Source of the DNA: 4484-232 sp964486555
GTDB taxonomy: Bacteria; Thermotogota; Thermotogae; Thermotogales; Thermotogaceae
Assembly: GCA_964486555.1 (NCBI GenBank)
Contig: CAZANP010000025.1
Span: forward strand, 1 to 25,050
Reading direction: 5' to 3'
DNA length: 25,050 bases
This document shows positions 24,378-25,050 of the stretch, one piece after another (position 1 is the stretch's first letter; each line of letters opens with the position of its first letter). A program made the translations under genes and the position numbers. The notes under the pieces were generated by a model. That model was not told the origin of the DNA and searched no databases. It saw only the letters and a list, made by a program, of their open reading frames with translations.

Positions 24378-24401
24378 GCCCAGCCCCTACTGGGGCTGGG
24401 C
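24378..24401 (-). terminator. Intercistronic hairpin after the Opp-type binding-protein gene
   Basis: A 10-bp GC-rich perfect stem (GCCCAGCCCC with GGGGCTGGGC, loop of four) lies between the binding-protein stop (24427) and the oppB start (24351). Only TTAAAATC follows on the minus strand, so it probably terminates partly or protects the upstream mRNA, as after the other binding-protein gene in the window. Confidence 0.65.
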
Positions 24402-24426
24402 AGAAGGTTAGAAATACTCAGATGTA

Positions 24427-25050
24427 TTACTCAACCGTTTTGACAGCAGCTGGCAACGCGTTCACACCCTGGAGACCATCGAGTGTTTCTTCGTACGGGA
24501 ACACGATCTGATCTGCTCTGTATGCTTCGTAAATTGGTGCTGTGAAGAGAATAAGGTATGGCAGGTCTTCTGCCAACATTTCCTGGAGTTTGAATGCAAG
24601 TTTCCTTGCTTCTTCTATACTTGCTGCAGCGAGGAATTCATCTGCAGCCTTGTCGAACTCTGGATTGTTGTATCCAGGTGTGTTGAAGTCACCAGGTCCC
24701 ATTCTCTTGCTGTGGAAGAAGTCTACGAGGTAATCTGGATACAACGTGATACTCCAACCAAGCATGTACATGTCGTAATTGAAGTTCTCATCCCAGACTC
24801 TCTGGACTATGTAGTTGAAGTCAACGAGGTTCGCTTTTATCGGAATACCGAGTTCGTTTGCCCATTTTTCGATGAATATAGCGGTAGTTGCCCTCATTGG
24901 GTCGTAACCAGGACCAGGTGCAAGGAGTTCTATCTCTTCAATCTTTCTTCCATCGGGTCCAATGAGTCCTTTACCTTTCCTTACGATCTTGTCTCCTTTT
25001 ATCTTGGGCTCGACGATCCATTTGAATCCAGCTTTCTTGAGAAGTTCTAT
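24427..25050 (-). CDS. Opp-type ABC importer substrate-binding protein (family 5), C-terminal part
   Basis: The frame is open to the window edge, so the ATG at 24897 is internal and the visible 207 residues are the C-terminal part only. Upstream, codons read KKAGFKWIVEPKIKGDKIV...IELLAPGPGYDPMRAT, then IFIEKWANELGIPI, FNYDMYMLGWSITLYPDYLVDFFHSKRMGPG and DFNTPGYNNPEFDKAADEFL. These are the family-5 lobe II pattern, with the Trp-rich ligand wall and the 'GYNNPEFDKA' block. The end QGVNALPAAVKTVE is natural. It feeds the OppBCDF complex downstream. Similar Thermotoga proteins bind oligosaccharides, but ligand cannot be assigned from this portion. Confidence 0.92.
   Translation of the reverse strand: MELLKKAGFKWIVEPKIKGDKIVRKGKGLIGPDGRKIEEIELLAPGPGYDPMRATTAIFIEKWANELGIPIKANLVDFNYIVQRVWDENFNYDMYMLGWSITLYPDYLVDFFHSKRMGPGDFNTPGYNNPEFDKAADEFLAAASIEEARKLAFKLQEMLAEDLPYLILFTAPIYEAYRADQIVFPYEETLDGLQGVNALPAAVKTVE

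Overview
The window looks like a Thermotogales chromosome, from Thermotoga or a close relative. The evidence is the gene order dnaX-ybaB-gap-pgk/tpi, a PGK-TIM fusion joined through an A9 slippery run, AGA/AGG-rich codon use, Lys/Glu-rich proteins, strong GGAGG-type ribosome binding sites and many GTG/TTG starts. It is draft sequence. It contains two 100-N gaps (10327-10426 and 23399-23498), and the second is a scaffolding artefact because a perfect 55-base sequence flanks it.

Layout: (1) 1-1625 holds two tail-to-tail paralogous alpha/beta hydrolases whose 3' ends overlap by 54 bases; one has a Ser nucleophile and the other Cys. (2) 1727-2683 holds a BadF/BcrA-type sugar kinase on the + strand, closed by a bidirectional terminator. 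(3) 7566-2709 (minus) is an operon of dnaX, ybaB, gap, pgk and tpi. It links the replication clamp loader to central glycolysis, and tpi is readable only as a -1 frameshift extension of pgk. (4) 7651-10118 (plus) holds a small lytic transglycosylase, an OmpR-type response regulator and a sensor kinase, with overlapping ends. (5) 19690-10093 (minus) is a long co-directional run: a carbohydrate ABC importer (binding protein, two permeases, MalK/UgpC-type ATPase), a sugar isomerase/epimerase-like TIM barrel, two small membrane or exported proteins, panD, an RluD-type pseudouridine synthase, a secreted protein of unknown function and a gap-interrupted multi-pass membrane protein resembling DUF5693. 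(6) 25050-19871 (minus) is an Opp/Dpp-type oligosaccharide or peptide ABC importer: the C-terminal part of the binding protein, permeases B and C, and ATPases D and F.

In both importer operons a strong hairpin sits directly after the binding-protein gene, before the first permease gene. That placement fits differential expression of the binding protein. The clearest promoters are TTGCAC-17-TATTAT for the Cys hydrolase and TTGCTA-17-TATCAT for the sugar importer.

I found no tRNA, rRNA, CRISPR array, insertion sequence or phage gene. No stretch over 300 bases lacks a gene; the longest intergenic region (19691-19870) is promoter-like. The most unusual features are the pgk-tpi frameshift fusion (known in kind from T. 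maritima), the Ser/Cys hydrolase pair and the resolvable contig overlap inside oppB. I see no convincing new multi-gene system.
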